From an uncultured Faecalibacterium sp. (GTDB lineage: Bacteria; Bacillota; Clostridia; Oscillospirales; Ruminococcaceae), in contig CAKTFD010000034.1 of NCBI GenBank assembly GCA_934553285.1, positions 1-19,684 of the forward strand: DNA of 19,684 nt, read 5' to 3'. A program made the translations under genes and the position numbers. Each line of letters begins with the position of its first letter. Position 1 is the first letter of the stretch. Positions 8,432-15,762 of the stretch are shown in pieces. The notes under the pieces are model-generated. The model saw only the letters and a list, made by a program, of their open reading frames with translations. It ran no database searches and was not told the DNA's origin.

Positions 8432-9844
8432 TCAGCCTTCGTACTGTTCCAGCCAGGCGCGGATATCCTGATACCACGCTTCAAAATACGCATCGGTCAA
8501 AAACTCTTCCATGGCCTTTTCGGCGCTCTGGCCTGCTGCCATGCGTTCCAGCACGGTATCCCGGTCCGCCGCGGCCAGGTCGCTCATCCCGTAATCCAGC
8601 ACCTTGCGGGCTGCATTGCCGTCCGCAAAGGCGCCGGGGGTATACAGCGCGTTCTCCTGCACGGTCTGCACAGCACAGTCCAGGATCTGCTCCATATTTT
8701 TCGACAGCTGCAGCCCGCTGGCCCGGATGGCCGCCATATCGTTGGCCGCCGTAGTCACCGGCAGATAGCCGGACTCTACCGAGAAGGCGATGTTGTTCTC
8801 CGGCATCGTGAACCACTTGAGGAAGGTCACCGAGGCTTTGATCTCGGCCTCGGTGCCGGTGGTCACCACCATACCGGCGCCCTGCTGCACCACCACCTTT
8901 TTGCCCCCTGTGAACCGGGGCGCGGGCAGCACCTTCATCTCGATATCATGCACCTGCGTATCGCTGAGCATCACACGCTTTGGGAAAAACGTAGCGCTGG
9001 AGCAGGAGCCTACATAGCCCAGGATGCTGCCGGTCTTGACATCATCACTGCGGAAATGCCCGCTGGCGGCAAAATGTCCCTTGACAAAGGGCACATAGTA
9101 GTTATCCCACAACCTGCGCACCACATCGTGGTCAAAATGCAGGGTCATTTTGCCGTTCCGGACATCAAAAATGGTGCAGCCCAGCTGCCTTGCGCCCCCA
9201 AGGATATAGTTTGCCATGGCATCGCGGCCAAACAGCGCTTTGCCGTCCGACCAGTCATAGTACAGCTCCGCCGTTCTGGTCACGCCCTCGATGGTAGCAA
9301 GGTCTGCATAGGCAGCGCCGGTATCGGCCGAAAATTTCTCCCAGTCGGTATCGTTGAGGAAGAGCAGCTCGGTGGATTTTGCCACCGGAAAGATCTTCAT
9401 GCTGCCATTGCCGTCAAAATCGCCTTCGGTGACATAGCTTGGCACAAAAGCCTGCTTTTCCTCTGAGGTCAGGTAGTCGTTCAGGTCCACCACCAGCCCC
9501 ATCTGGTCCAGTGCATAGACCGTATCTGCGTAGGCTGAAAAGATATTGGGCATCGCCGCAGCTCCCACCTTGCCCTCGGCAGCTTCCATCACGTTGGTTT
9601 CCAGGTCGTTCACCGTGCCCTGGCTGGACCCCTCCACATGGATGTTCTGTTCCCTGCCAATGGTATCGTTAAAGGTGCTCAGCAGCTTGTTGAAGCTCTC
9701 CAGCTGGTCGCCATTGTAGTAGTTCCACACCGTAATGTTCGTGATTTCCCGGCTTTTTTTGCCGCTGCAGCCTGCCATTGCAGCCGCTGCAGCCGAAACT
9801 GCGGCCGCCGCCAGAAAGCTGCGGCGCGAGATCCTGTTTTCCAT
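8432..9844 (-). CDS. Extracellular solute-binding lipoprotein (family 1), Tat-like signal
   Basis: This 470-aa lipoprotein is an ABC-type family 1 (MalE/UgpB-like) solute-binding protein. The signal reads SRRSFLAAAAVSAAAAAMAGC: a twin-arginine-type motif (SRRSFL, 6-11) and a lipobox ending at Cys26, so it should be anchored on the outer face of the membrane. The mature part begins with an ITVWNYYNG strand and has FPVAKSTELLFLN (152-164), typical of sugar-binding members. The ATG at 9844 is preferred over an in-frame TTG at 9862 because GGGGGGAGGA sits about 6 bases upstream of it. No permease or ATPase gene is nearby; the next gene encodes the Cache/GGDEF/EAL receptor. It is the first gene of the operon. 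The ligand is unknown; sugar is inferred from the family. Confidence 0.9.
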   Translation of the reverse strand: MENRISRRSFLAAAAVSAAAAAMAGCSGKKSREITNITVWNYYNGDQLESFNKLLSTFNDTIGREQNIHVEGSSQGTVNDLETNVMEAAEGKVGAAAMPNIFSAYADTVYALDQMGLVVDLNDYLTSEEKQAFVPSYVTEGDFDGNGSMKIFPVAKSTELLFLNDTDWEKFSADTGAAYADLATIEGVTRTAELYYDWSDGKALFGRDAMANYILGGARQLGCTIFDVRNGKMTLHFDHDVVRRLWDNYYVPFVKGHFAASGHFRSDDVKTGSILGYVGSCSSATFFPKRVMLSDTQVHDIEMKVLPAPRFTGGKKVVVQQGAGMVVTTGTEAEIKASVTFLKWFTMPENNIAFSVESGYLPVTTAANDMAAIRASGLQLSKNMEQILDCAVQTVQENALYTPGAFADGNAARKVLDYGMSDLAAADRDTVLERMAAGQSAEKAMEEFLTDAYFEAWYQDIRAWLEQYEG

Positions 9845-9900
9845 TCTGGTTCCTCCCCCCAAAATGCCTCAAAGCATAAAATTCCATTATATATACCTAT

Positions 9901-9929
9901 ATAATACCACCATCTCCGGCGCAGTGCAA
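9901..9929 (-). promoter_or_regulatory. Promoter of the solute-binding protein / c-di-GMP operon
   Basis: On the minus strand, TTGCAC (9929-9924) and TATTAT (9906-9901) are 17 bases apart, and TGG precedes the -10. The start site would be near 9894, about 50 bases before the ATG. No further clear promoter is seen before the four downstream genes, whose gaps are 55 bases or less. Confidence 0.72.
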
Positions 9930-10020
9930 ACCACCTGCTCCGAATTTATGCAAAAAAGTATCGCTGCCGCGCCCCGGCCCCCGTTTTAGCGCACGCGCCC
10001 AAAGCCATGCCGCAAAAAGC

Positions 10021-10064
10021 GCAAAAAGGCCCCCGCCGACAGAGGGAAAAAGCGTCGGCGGGGG
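10021..10064 (-). terminator. Terminator of the EF-G-like gene
   Basis: A perfect 11-bp GC-rich stem (10030-10040 with 10054-10064, 13-base loop) is followed on the minus strand by CTTTTTGC. It lies about 25 bases past the stop codon of the EF-G-like gene and separates it from the downstream operon. Confidence 0.88.
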
Positions 10065-10088
10065 TCCGGGGTAATGTCAGATCAGGGG

Positions 10089-12173
10089 TCAGTCGTCTGC
10101 TGCTTCGTCCAGGTTGCCCAGCTTCTTGGCCTGCTCGACCACGGCGGGCACCAGCATTTCGGGCAGGATCTCGTAGCGGGCAAACTCGGTGGTAAACCAG
10201 CCGCGGCCCTGGGTGGTCTGGCGGATAAAGGTGGTAAAGTTGGACAGTTCTGCCAGCGGCACCTCGGCAATGACGGTCTGCAGGCCGTCCTCATCCGGCT
10301 CCATGCCCAGCACACGGCCACGGCGCTTGGTCACATCGCCCATGATATCACCGGTGTTGTCGTTGGGCACATGGGCTTTCAGGGTGTGGATCGGCTCCAG
10401 GATAACGGGGCCGGCTTCCGGCATGGCAGCCTTATAGGCCAGCTTTGCTGCCATGATAAAGGCCATTTCGGAGCTGTCCACCGGGTGGTAGCTGCCGTCC
10501 AGCAGGGTAGCCTTCAAACCGACCACGGGGTAACCGGCCAGCACGCCCTTTTCGGCTGCAAGGCGCACGCCCTTTTCCACAGCGGGGAAGAAGTTCTTGG
10601 GCACGCTGCCGCCGAACACCTTCTCCTCAAACACCACCTGCTCGCTGTCGCAGGGCTCAAAGTTGATGATAACATCACCGAACTGGCCGTGGCCGCCGGT
10701 CTGCTTTTTATGGCGGCCCTGCTTCTGGCAGGCCTTGCGGATGGACTCGCGGTAGGCGATGCGGGGTGCTTCCAGCCCGATCTCCACACCGAACTTATTT
10801 TTCAGCTTGGCCTTGACCACATCCAAATGCTGCTCGCCCAGGCCGCCGATGACCTGCTGATGGGTCTCGGCGTTGTTGATGTAGCACAGGGTGGGGTCTT
10901 CTTCCATCAGGCGGGCCAGTGCACTGGAGATCTTGCCCTCATCGCCCTTCTTGGTCACGGTAACGGCCATGAACAGGCTGGGCTTGGGGAACACGGGTGC
11001 AGGCAGTTTGACTACCCGCCCGGCATCGCACAGGGTATCGCCGGTCTTTGCGCTCACCAGCTTTGCCACTGCGCCGATATCACCGGCACTGATGCCATCG
11101 GTCTCCACCTGCTTTTTGCCGATGACGGTAAGGGGCTTGGAGATCTTTTCCACATCGCCGGTGCGGGCATTGGTCAGCGGGGTGCCCGCAGCCACCTTGC
11201 CGCTGATAACGCGCAGATAGCTCAGTTTGCCCACAAACGGGTCGGCCACAGTCTTAAACACATAGGCGGCGGTAGGCTCTGCCTCGGTGCAGTGCAGCTC
11301 CACCGGCTCGCCGTTGGCATCCTCGGCCAGGGTGCTGGCCTCGTGCTCCGGGCTGGGCAGCAGCTTGTGCATGTTGAACAGCAGCATATCCAGCGCCTGC
11401 ATGTTGACGGCACTGCCGCAGAACACGGGGGTGATCAGGCCGTCCTTAACGCCCTTGCGCATTCCTTCCACGATCTCCTCGGTGGTAAAGGGTTCACCGC
11501 CAAAGAACTTTTCCATCAGCTCGTCATCGGTCTCGGCAATGGCTTCGCTCATGGCCTCGATCAGGCCCTGGAAGCGGTGGCCGATATCCGGCAGATCCAC
11601 CTGGATCTGCTTGCCGCTCTCATACTTAAATGCTTTCTGGCTGAACAGGTTGATGTACACAGGGGTGCCATCGTCCAGCTTGGCGGGCACAACGCAGGGG
11701 CAGACGGTGGAGCCGAACCGGATCTTCATGTCCTCCAGGATCTTGAAGTAGTTGGCGTTTTCCAGATCGCACTTGGAAACGAATACCATGGTAGCCTTGC
11801 CGTTTTTGCGGGCCAGCTGGAAGGCTTTTTCTGCGCCGACGGTAACACCGCTGCGGCCGGATACACACACCAGCACGCTCTCGGCGGCACGGATGCCCTC
11901 GTACTCGCCTGCCTCAAAGTCGAACAGGCCCGGTGCATCGATCAGGTTGTACTTGATGCCCTCGTATTCCACCGGCACAACGGAAGCCGACAGGCTGGCC
12001 TTGCGCTTTGCTTCCTCGGGATCAAAGTCCGAAATCGTGGTGCCGTCCTCGACCCGGCCCATACGCTCGGCAGCGCCCGAAAAATAGACCAGTGCTTCGG
12101 TCAGCGTGGTCTTGCCGCTGCCGGCATGGCCGGCAATCAGAATATTGCGGATGTTGTTGCTTGCGTATTTCAT
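10089..12173 (-). CDS. Elongation factor G-like translational GTPase (FusA2-type)
   Basis: This 694-aa protein has the full EF-G domain order: G domain, domain II, and domains III-V ending in the EF-G C-terminal fold. The P-loop is GHAGSGKT (15-22). G3 reads DAPGLFDF (79-86), so the histidine of canonical DTPGHVDF is a leucine (Leu83). G4 reads SKCD (133-136) instead of NKxD. These changes place it with the EF-G-like paralogues common in Clostridia, not the translocase encoded beside rpsL/rpsG. Its role may be ribosome rescue, recycling or a specialised translocation step. The start at 12173 is chosen because residues after it align with family N-termini and GAGGG lies 10 bases upstream; an upstream in-frame start would lie at or upstream of the predicted -10. 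It is monocistronic with its own promoter and terminator. Confidence 0.9.
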   Translation of the reverse strand: MKYASNNIRNILIAGHAGSGKTTLTEALVYFSGAAERMGRVEDGTTISDFDPEEAKRKASLSASVVPVEYEGIKYNLIDAPGLFDFEAGEYEGIRAAESVLVCVSGRSGVTVGAEKAFQLARKNGKATMVFVSKCDLENANYFKILEDMKIRFGSTVCPCVVPAKLDDGTPVYINLFSQKAFKYESGKQIQVDLPDIGHRFQGLIEAMSEAIAETDDELMEKFFGGEPFTTEEIVEGMRKGVKDGLITPVFCGSAVNMQALDMLLFNMHKLLPSPEHEASTLAEDANGEPVELHCTEAEPTAAYVFKTVADPFVGKLSYLRVISGKVAAGTPLTNARTGDVEKISKPLTVIGKKQVETDGISAGDIGAVAKLVSAKTGDTLCDAGRVVKLPAPVFPKPSLFMAVTVTKKGDEGKISSALARLMEEDPTLCYINNAETHQQVIGGLGEQHLDVVKAKLKNKFGVEIGLEAPRIAYRESIRKACQKQGRHKKQTGGHGQFGDVIINFEPCDSEQVVFEEKVFGGSVPKNFFPAVEKGVRLAAEKGVLAGYPVVGLKATLLDGSYHPVDSSEMAFIMAAKLAYKAAMPEAGPVILEPIHTLKAHVPNDNTGDIMGDVTKRRGRVLGMEPDEDGLQTVIAEVPLAELSNFTTFIRQTTQGRGWFTTEFARYEILPEMLVPAVVEQAKKLGNLDEAADD

Positions 12174-12239
12174 ATCGGTTTTTCCCTCATTTCCGCCGCA
12201 CGGAGCGTTCTCTCCGTTTTTGTGGCATATTTTACAAAG

Positions 12240-12268
12240 ATAATACCACACTCGAAACGTTTTTTAAA
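12240..12268 (-). promoter_or_regulatory. Promoter of the EF-G-like gene
   Basis: On the minus strand, TATTAT (12245-12240) is preceded by TGTGG (extended -10). A weak -35, TTTAAA (12268-12263), lies 17 bases upstream. The intergenic stretch 12174-12494 has no gene; it holds this promoter and the divergent dCMP deaminase promoter. A small CGGAG/CTCCG hairpin (12201-12216) lies in the EF-G leader. Confidence 0.6.
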
Positions 12269-12389
12269 TATATCGTTTGAAAAAACGGGTAAAAAAGCCT
12301 GCCAAACTTCCAGGCACTGTTTTGTGCAAGTTGACATCCAGGCATGGGGATTTTCCTTGACCGCCTTTTTGTTACCAACATAACCCGGA

Positions 12390-12418
12390 TTGCAAACGCT
12401 GGAACTTTATGGTATTCT
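12390..12418 (+). promoter_or_regulatory. Promoter of the dCMP deaminase gene
   Basis: TTGCAA (12390-12395) and TATTCT (12413-12418) are 17 bases apart with TGG before the -10. The predicted leader is about 70 bases. Confidence 0.62.
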
Positions 12419-12494
12419 GTTAGTTATGTAGATACATATCTTATCGGGTTTGCTGTGCGTTCGACCCGCTTACAAATACAGGAGGTTTTACGCG

Positions 12495-12974
12495 ATGAAA
12501 CGTGAAGATTATATCAACTGGGACGAATATTTTATGGGCATTGCCCTGCTGACCGCCATGCGCTCCAAGGACCCCAACAGCCAGGTGGGCGCGTGCATCG
12601 TAAGCCCGGAAAACAAGATCCTCTCCCTGGGGTACAACGGTATGCCTATGGGCTGCAGCGATGACGAGATGCCCTGGGAGCGCGAGGGCGCACCGCTGCA
12701 GACCAAGTACATGTACGTCTGCCATGCAGAGCTTAACGCCATCCTCAACAGTGCCCACAATAACCTCAAGGGTGCCAGGGTGTATGTGACCCTGTTCCCC
12801 TGCAACGAGTGCACCAAGGCCATCATCCAGTCCGGCATTGCCGAAGTGGTGTACTATGGCGACAAATATCACGACAGTGATTCCAGCATTGCAGCGCGGT
12901 TCATGTTCGAGCATGCCGGTGTCCGGCTGACCCAGTATAAGCCCAGCGGACGCAAAGCAGAGCTTGCCTTGTAA
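12495..12974 (+). CDS. dCMP deaminase (ComEB-like)
   Basis: This 159-aa cytidine/deoxycytidylate deaminase converts dCMP to dUMP, feeding thymidylate synthesis. Zinc ligands are visible: His77 in CHAE with catalytic Glu79, and Cys103 and Cys106 in PCNEC (102-106). The substrate region [13 protein letters not shown] (24-36) and GYNGMP (46-51) match dCMP deaminases rather than tRNA adenosine deaminases. Length is normal. The ATG at 12495 has AGGAGG 8 bases upstream; an in-frame extension to 12450 would have no ribosome site. The next gene's promoter begins 9 bases after the stop, so no terminator separates them and read-through into argF is possible. Confidence 0.93.
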   Translation: MKREDYINWDEYFMGIALLTAMRSKDPNSQVGACIVSPENKILSLGYNGMPMGCSDDEMPWEREGAPLQTKYMYVCHAELNAILNSAHNNLKGARVYVTLFPCNECTKAIIQSGIAEVVYYGDKYHDSDSSIAARFMFEHAGVRLTQYKPSGRKAELAL

Positions 12975-12982
12975 GCTCGCTC

Positions 12983-13011
12983 TTGACTGCGCCTTTCTGC
13001 CGTACTATAAT
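12983..13011 (+). promoter_or_regulatory. Promoter of argF
   Basis: TTGACT (12983-12988) and TATAAT (13006-13011) are 17 bases apart, close to consensus. Transcription would start near 13018, about 50 bases before the argF ATG. Confidence 0.83.
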
Positions 13012-13023
13012 AGAATTATCGTA

Positions 13024-13037
13024 CGCATAAATATGCA
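13024..13037. promoter_or_regulatory. Candidate ArgR (ARG box) operator
   Basis: CGCATAAATATGCA matches the ARG-box core TGNATWWWWATNCA at 13 of 14 positions. It contains the palindrome GCATA-AA-TATGC and lies just after the predicted start site of argF. A TGAAT half-site follows at 13046-13050. Location in front of an arginine gene fits repression by ArgR, but no arginine regulator is encoded here. Confidence 0.5.
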
Positions 13038-13067
13038 TTATGGTATGAATAGAGAGGGATATATGCA

Positions 13068-14063
13068 ATGGGAATGAAAAATCGCAGTTTCTTGAAACTT
13101 CTGGACTACACCCCTGCTGAGATCGGGCAGCTGCTGGATCTGGCCGCCGACCTCAAGGCCAAAAAAAAGGCCGGCATCCGTCACGACCAGCTGCGGGGCA
13201 AAAATATTGCCCTGATCTTTGAAAAGACCTCTACCCGCACCCGCTGCAGCTTTGAGGTCGCCGCCCACGACCTGGGCATGGAGGTGACCTATCTGGACCC
13301 CTCCGGTAGCCAGATCGGCAAAAAGGAATCCATTGCTGATACGGCCCGGGTGCTGGGGCGGATGTTTGACGGCATCGAGTACCGCGGCTACGGCCAGCAG
13401 ATCGTAGAGGAGCTGGCACACTACGCCGGGGTCCCGGTGTGGAACGGCCTGACCAACGAGTTCCACCCCACCCAGATCCTGGCAGATTTCCTCACCATCC
13501 GGGAGCATTTCGGCCATCTGCAGGGCATCCGCTTCGTCTACTTTGGGGATGCCCGCTACAACATGGGCAACAGCCTGATGGTGGGCTGCGCCAAGATGGG
13601 CCTGCACTTTACCGCCTGCGCCCCCAAAAAGTACCAGCCGGATCCCGCGCTGGTAGCACAGTGCCAGGCCATTGCCGCCCAGACCGGTGCCACTATCAAC
13701 TTTGAAGAGGACCCCGCCAAAGCTGCAAAGGATGCCGATGTCCTGTACACCGATGTGTGGGTATCCATGGGCGAGCCGGTAGAGGTGTGGGCTGAGCGCA
13801 TCCACGACCTGGCCCCCTACCAGATCAATCAGGACCTGATGGATATTGCAGGCCCCAACGCTGTATTTATGCACTGCCTGCCCGCTTACCACGACCACAA
13901 GACCACCGTGGGCAAAGAGATGGGCGAGCGCTTTGGCCGCGATGCCATGGAGGTGACCGACGAAGTGTTTGAAGGCCCCCAGAGCATCGTTTTTGATGAG
14001 GCTGAGAACCGGATGCACACCATCAAGGCGGTCATGGCGGCCACCCTGGGATACAAAGCGTAA
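13068..14063 (+). CDS. argF: Ornithine carbamoyltransferase
   Basis: This 331-aa enzyme makes citrulline from ornithine and carbamoyl phosphate in arginine synthesis. The carbamoyl-phosphate loop is STRTR (55-59). HPTQ is at 133-136, the ornithine-binding SMG motif follows VLYTDVWV (about residue 238), and the catalytic cysteine motif is HCLPA (269-273). The protein resembles the E. coli ArgI type. Catabolic ArcB enzymes share these motifs, but no arcA or arcC is present and an ARG-box-like site precedes the gene, so the anabolic role is favoured. The ribosome site is AGAGAGGGA. No other arginine genes are in the window. Confidence 0.93.
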   Translation: MGMKNRSFLKLLDYTPAEIGQLLDLAADLKAKKKAGIRHDQLRGKNIALIFEKTSTRTRCSFEVAAHDLGMEVTYLDPSGSQIGKKESIADTARVLGRMFDGIEYRGYGQQIVEELAHYAGVPVWNGLTNEFHPTQILADFLTIREHFGHLQGIRFVYFGDARYNMGNSLMVGCAKMGLHFTACAPKKYQPDPALVAQCQAIAAQTGATINFEEDPAKAAKDADVLYTDVWVSMGEPVEVWAERIHDLAPYQINQDLMDIAGPNAVFMHCLPAYHDHKTTVGKEMGERFGRDAMEVTDEVFEGPQSIVFDEAENRMHTIKAVMAATLGYKA

Positions 14064-14130
14064 GGATGTATTCCGCTTGTGCGAAAACCGTGCCTGCTGC
14101 GCAGGCATGAGCAAAACTGAAAACAACAGC

Positions 14131-14170
14131 AAGATCCCTGCGTGAAAAAAAATCACGCAGGGATCTTTTC
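14131..14170. terminator. Terminator between convergent argF and bioY
   Basis: A perfect 15-bp stem (14131-14145 with 14153-14167) closes a loop of seven A. The plus strand ends in CTTTTC. It lies 68 bases after argF and about 58 bases past the end of the minus-strand bioY gene, so it may serve both, more convincingly argF. Confidence 0.8.
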
Positions 14171-14225
14171 ATACAAGGATCTTATCCGTTGTGCACGCCG
14201 CGCACAACATCATGCCGCAGGCACA

Positions 14226-14795
14226 TCATTCCGAAACTGCACTCTGCAGTTTCAGCACCCCGGCCTGTACCAGGCGCTTGCGCAGCAGGGCGCCCACGAT
14301 GCAGGAAACCACGATCTTTGCCAGGTCCAGCGCGATGAAGGGGTAGACACAGACAGTCAACGCATAGCCCAGCTCGCACTGCATCTGGAACACGAACCAT
14401 GCGGTGCCCAGCACATAGCAGGCAGCATCGCCCAGCACCAGACCCACAGCCGAGATCACCGGGCTGCCCTTGCTTTTTTCAATAAACAGACCGCCGATGA
14501 AGGCCAGCAACAGATAGCCCACCAGGTAACCGCCGGTAGGACCTGCCAGCTTGGCAAGGCCGGCACCGTAACCGGAGAACACCGGGATGCCGATGGCACC
14601 CAGCGCCAGATAGATGACCACGCTCAGGGTGCCGAATTTCGGCCCCAGCAGCCAGACGGTCAGGCAGATGACAAAGTTTGCCAGCGAGATGGGCACGGCT
14701 CCGATGGGCACCGTCAGCGGGCCAAGTACGCACAGCACGGCAGCCATCACAGCGGTGACAGCCATCTGGTAGGTGGTCAGTTTTTTGTCTTTCAT
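14226..14795 (-). CDS. bioY: Biotin transporter substrate-binding subunit BioY
   Basis: This 189-aa protein has about six hydrophobic membrane segments and is the S component of an ECF-type vitamin transporter that imports biotin. The family signature GLAKLAGPTGGYLVGY is at 79-94, and the conserved tail motif PFIALDLAK is at 152-160, as in BioY proteins. Length is normal. The ATG at 14795 has AGAGGGG about 9 bases upstream; an in-frame extension to 14873 would start on the promoter. No EcfA or EcfT gene is nearby, so it probably uses the shared energising module encoded elsewhere. A possible BirA operator overlaps its promoter. Confidence 0.94.
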   Translation of the reverse strand: MKDKKLTTYQMAVTAVMAAVLCVLGPLTVPIGAVPISLANFVICLTVWLLGPKFGTLSVVIYLALGAIGIPVFSGYGAGLAKLAGPTGGYLVGYLLLAFIGGLFIEKSKGSPVISAVGLVLGDAACYVLGTAWFVFQMQCELGYALTVCVYPFIALDLAKIVVSCIVGALLRKRLVQAGVLKLQSAVSE

Positions 14796-14843
14796 AGTCA
14801 GTTTTCCCCTCTGTTTTTTGTTTTTGCAAGGCATCTGTGGCCG

Positions 14844-14873
14844 AGTATACCGCACCGGCGCGCCATAGGTCAA
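14844..14873 (-). promoter_or_regulatory. Promoter of bioY
   Basis: On the minus strand, TTGACC (14873-14868) and TATACT (14849-14844) are 18 bases apart. Transcription would start near 14837, about 42 bases before the ATG. Confidence 0.7.
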
Positions 14874-14899
14874 CGAAAAAGTTCGTAAAAGGTTTACAA
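14867..14899. promoter_or_regulatory. Candidate BirA (biotin repressor) operator
   Basis: GGTTTACAA (14891-14899) is an excellent right half of the BirA palindrome TTGTTAACC-N14/16-GGTTAACAA. Exactly 15 bases to its left, AGGTCAACG matches the other half at only 5 of 9 positions. The site covers the bioY -35. One half is degenerate, so this is a candidate only. Confidence 0.4.
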
Positions 14900-14910
14900 T
14901 TCATCCCCGA

Positions 14911-14939
14911 TTGTAATACCGCAGAAAATATGATAAAAT
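14911..14939 (+). promoter_or_regulatory. Promoter of the 190-aa hypothetical gene
   Basis: TTGTAA (14911-14916) and TAAAAT (14934-14939) are 17 bases apart, with TGA before the -10 (extended type). A second TATAAT overlaps at 14939-14944 without a good -35. The start of the transcript contains a GACCGC/GCGGTC pair (14946-14951, 14973-14978). Confidence 0.55.
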
Positions 14940-15046
14940 ATAATCGACCGCCCACAGTCTCCCAGGCACTGCGCGGTCATTCTTATTCCATGCAGCATTA
15001 TCGCTCATTTTGTACGGAACATCAGGAAAGATCACGGAGGTAGCCC

Positions 15047-15619
15047 ATGGGCGGAGGCCATGTTTCGCGGCCGGATTTTGGTATGCCGCAGCCGGATGCA
15101 GCATACCCGCTGACCGAGTTCTATCTGCTGGCGCAGCATGCGCTGGACAACAGCGGCAGCTTTATGCTGCCCGCCCTCTACGCAGGGCTGCAGGCACCTG
15201 CCCGGCGCATCTACCGGGAGGAAGCCGCCGGGTATCTGCAGCTTGCCTGTGCGCAGGCAGATGGCATGACCCGCCTGCTCTCCCCTGCCCGGATGCAGCT
15301 GCTGTACAGCACGCTGCAGGTGCAGCCGGACGGTACCCCCGCCGCGCTGCTGCTGACCGAGGCATGCACCCACCTGACCGTGGCGGTGCAGCTGCTGCCG
15401 CCCTTTGTATGGGAGGATCCGCTGCCGCCGCTGCCGGACACCCCGGCGGCGCTCTGCCTGCAGCTGACCATGCAGGATGTGGCGGCCATCGATACCGACC
15501 CCGCCGCACTGGCGCACAAGCTGGTGCACAGCACCGAGGGCAAACGCTGGCTGCACCACCCCCGGGCCGAGACCTTTCTTTCCGAGCGGCTGGCACTGCT
15601 GCAAAGGGTATATAAATAA
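15047..15619 (+). CDS. Hypothetical protein, 190 aa
   Basis: I do not recognise this protein. It is translated from a clear ATG with GGAGG 6 bases upstream, has its own promoter and uses codons like its neighbours, so it is probably real. It is rich in Ala, Leu, Pro and Gln and has no signal peptide or membrane segment. The first part (about 20-100) looks helical, with LTEFYLLAQHAL and IYREEAAGYLQLACAQ. A proline-rich linker is around 115-132 (VWEDPLPPLPDTP), and a helical tail ends in FLSERLALLQRVYK. It is likely cytoplasmic. It is divergent from bioY; there is no evidence that the two work together. Confidence 0.72.
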   Translation: MGGGHVSRPDFGMPQPDAAYPLTEFYLLAQHALDNSGSFMLPALYAGLQAPARRIYREEAAGYLQLACAQADGMTRLLSPARMQLLYSTLQVQPDGTPAALLLTEACTHLTVAVQLLPPFVWEDPLPPLPDTPAALCLQLTMQDVAAIDTDPAALAHKLVHSTEGKRWLHHPRAETFLSERLALLQRVYK

Positions 15620-15660
15620 AGAAGGCGGCTTTTTTGCGGGATAACCCGCCCTCTTTCGCT
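15618..15660 (+). terminator. Possible terminator after the hypothetical gene
   Basis: AAAGAAGGCGG (15618-15628) can pair with CCGCCCTCTTT (15646-15656) with one mismatch. An alternative smaller hairpin GCGGG-ATAA-CCCGC (15636-15649) is nested. The following T-tract is weak (CTCTTTCGCTTT), so this is uncertain. Confidence 0.4.
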
Positions 15661-15682
15661 TTCCACGATCCCGTGGTATACT
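15654..15682 (+). promoter_or_regulatory. Possible weak promoter upstream of the hairpin element
   Basis: TATACT (15677-15682) has TGG directly before it (extended -10). The -35 position, TTTCGC (15654-15659), is poor. It could start a transcript running through the 160-bp hairpin element into the sigma factor gene. I found no better promoter for that gene; no typical ECF site (GAAC plus CGTC) is clear. Confidence 0.25.
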
Positions 15683-15762
15683 GGCCGGTAAGCCGGCAGG
15701 ATATCCGACACCTGTTGGAGAACGTGGGTGCGCCATGCGGCTGTGCGCGCCCGGAACACGAA

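Noticed and set aside
5003..9466. Two long plus-strand open frames (about 770 and 700 codons) opposite the GGDEF/EAL and lipoprotein genes
   Set aside because: They are antisense shadows of GC-rich codon use; the translations are His/Gln/Gly-rich with no domains, and the minus-strand genes show full family motifs.
12298..12318. GCCTG/CAGGC hairpin with a T-run on the minus strand, upstream of the EF-G-like promoter
   Set aside because: Only 5 bp of stem and no minus-strand gene upstream that would need termination.
10074..12383. Plus-strand open frame of about 770 codons opposite the EF-G-like gene
   Set aside because: Antisense shadow; no ribosome site and no recognisable domains.
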